Virus record (IMG/VR): IMGVR_UViG_3300045978_000181
Location: 1 to 23,037 of that record
Length of the DNA stretch: 23,037 nt
Source: a virus
Reading direction: 5' to 3' (one strand)
The position numbers were made by a program, and so were the translations under genes. This document shows, piece by piece, positions 22,217 through 23,037 of the stretch (within the stretch, counting starts at the first letter, position 1; the number at the start of each line of letters is the position of its first letter). The notes beneath the pieces were generated by a model, which was given only the letters and a program-made list of their open reading frames with translations, did no database searches and was not told where the DNA came from.

Positions 22217-22789
22217 TCACTCCTTGTTATTGACGACTCGCAGCATCGGCCTCGTGTCAATCTGTTCCACACACTCCTCACGCGCCCCGGCCTCCCGGAA
22301 TTCTGCAGCGAAGCGCACGAAGTCTGACCACTGCGCTTCCGAGGTAGCAACCGGTGAAAACTGTTCTGCCATCAGGTGGCCCCACAGATTCGCGTACTCA
22401 CTTTTTGTGTGGGTCAGCAGATGGCGGAACACGTCCATCGTGATCGCGCGCCCAGCCGGTGTGCGCGGCTCATGTCCAAGCGGGCCCGGTATGTCGTGAT
22501 AGGTCTGCTGATATTGGCGATGCAGGAAATGGCGGAGGTCAGCAGCCGAAAGGGGAATGCCGTCTTCGGTGACGCGACCTGCGTAGCGATCGCGCATCGT
22601 ATGCACCCAGGCCAGAATGCCGGGGATCGATTCCTCCGGCGTGCCGCTGTCGCGCAGATGTTTGCCGAGGTCGCCATCGAAGGCGAGCAGATGCCGATGG
22701 CGGGCGGCTTGGTTGTCGATGTTCGCGCAGGCGGGGCAGTAATTAGTGGCCGGAGTGCGAGTTTCCGTATCTCTTTGTTTGAGCGGCAT
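22217..22789 (-). CDS. Unknown 190-residue protein with an N-terminal CxxC
   Basis: ATG 22789 lies inside the end of the upstream gene (47-base overlap) but has a good AAGG six bases upstream. The N-terminus has CPAC (residues 18-21) with nearby His residues (RHRHLLAF), a possible partial zinc site. The remainder is helical and rich in His and aromatic residues (LRHFLHRQYQQTYHDIPGPL). I do not recognise it. The overlap implies it is translated together with the upstream replication-like gene. Confidence 0.6.
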   Translation of the reverse strand: MPLKQRDTETRTPATNYCPACANIDNQAARHRHLLAFDGDLGKHLRDSGTPEESIPGILAWVHTMRDRYAGRVTEDGIPLSAADLRHFLHRQYQQTYHDIPGPLGHEPRTPAGRAITMDVFRHLLTHTKSEYANLWGHLMAEQFSPVATSEAQWSDFVRFAAEFREAGAREECVEQIDTRPMLRVVNNKE

Positions 22790-23037
22790 ACTTGACCTTT
22801 CGTTCTCGTTCGTAGGTGCGTTCGAGCCAGCGGCGCACGAACCGTTTCCAGCCGGTCGGACTTGCTGGCGTACTTGAGCGGTTTTCCATGATCCACGCGG
22901 CCATGCGCGCGAACTCCGTTTCGAGGGTACGGATATTCAACCCCCCGGCCGTGACCGACACCGATTCCCACCAGGAATAGTCGAGGAGGGTACCGTTCGG
23001 GGGTGTAATGTGATGCTGCGTCGTCAGGAAGTCATGG
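22743..23037 (-). CDS. C-terminus of a replication- or DNA-binding-type phage protein, 5'-truncated
   Basis: An open frame enters from the right edge and ends at 22743, giving 97 visible residues. It includes LLDYSWWESVSVTAGGLNIR, then LETEFARMAAWIMENRSSTP and GWKRFVRRWLERTYERER. The last part matches the short C-terminal module ('F..Ma.Wl..Np..p..gw.rFv..WL.R') seen at the ends of many phage replication and helicase-loader proteins. The N-terminal function is outside the window. A GTG inside this frame (22961) is not a convincing start. Confidence 0.65.
   Translation of the reverse strand, partial: HDFLTTQHHITPPNGTLLDYSWWESVSVTAGGLNIRTLETEFARMAAWIMENRSSTPASPTGWKRFVRRWLERTYERERKVKYAAQTKRYGNSHSGH

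Noticed and set aside
1-23037. tRNA genes, CRISPR arrays, insertion sequences, attachment sites
   Set aside because: I saw no cloverleaf-like sequence, no regularly spaced repeats, no transposase or terminal repeats, and no integrase or duplicated att-like core by reading both strands.

Overview
This window is a dense stretch of a tailed double-stranded DNA phage (siphovirus-type morphogenesis module) or of a prophage. Nearly all genes lie on the minus strand, so in transcription order the window reads from its right end to its left. I cannot name the host. The virion genes resemble a mosaic type with a DUF4055-like portal, a P22-type coat protein and a long non-contractile tail. One gene carries a cleavable-looking signal peptide, which suggests a bacterial host with a general secretion pathway. 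No integrase, lysogeny repressor, tRNA or CRISPR array is visible.

Layout in transcription order. Positions 23037-20966: a 5'-truncated replication-type protein, a Cys-containing 190-residue protein, a 147-residue protein, a PD-(D/E)XK-like nuclease, a one-TM protein and a 59-residue protein, in tight or overlapping array. Positions 20898-16199: small and large terminase, portal, a 76-residue protein, a Mu-F-like minor head protein and a 51-residue basic DUF6496-like protein. An A/T-rich sigma70-like promoter at 16161-16191 then starts the scaffold and coat genes. Positions 16131-11237: scaffold, coat protein, two small capsid-associated proteins, head-tail adaptor, an exported protein, probable stopper, HK97-gp10-like neck protein and tail terminator. 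Positions 10129-1: a zinc-ribbon protein, tail tube protein, an RNase-T-like remnant, a tail assembly chaperone pair joined by a -1 frameshift, a tape measure of about 1,660 residues, a distal tail protein, and the N-terminus of a pectate-lyase-type tail spike.

Two plus-strand cassettes interrupt this operon. At 10264-11244 is a zinc-finger HNH-type endonuclease with its own promoter. At 6219-7381 a ribbon-helix-helix regulator is translationally coupled to an endonuclease VII-like protein with four zinc ribbons. Each cassette overlaps the 3' end of the structural gene on its right tail-to-tail and is divergent from the gene on its left, as expected of free-standing homing endonucleases between conserved genes.

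The most interesting signals are four. (1) The RHH/endonuclease VII cassette has a -35/-10 promoter that predicts a leaderless mRNA, with a perfect inverted repeat over the spacer and -10 box. (2) The tape-measure start next to that cassette has no ATG; the best Shine-Dalgarno points to an ATA codon. (3) The tail chaperone genes carry a complete -1 frameshift signal: AAATTTG, a 5-nt spacer and a 10-bp stem. (4) A tail-operon gene looks like an exoribonuclease whose active-site Glu has become Lys.
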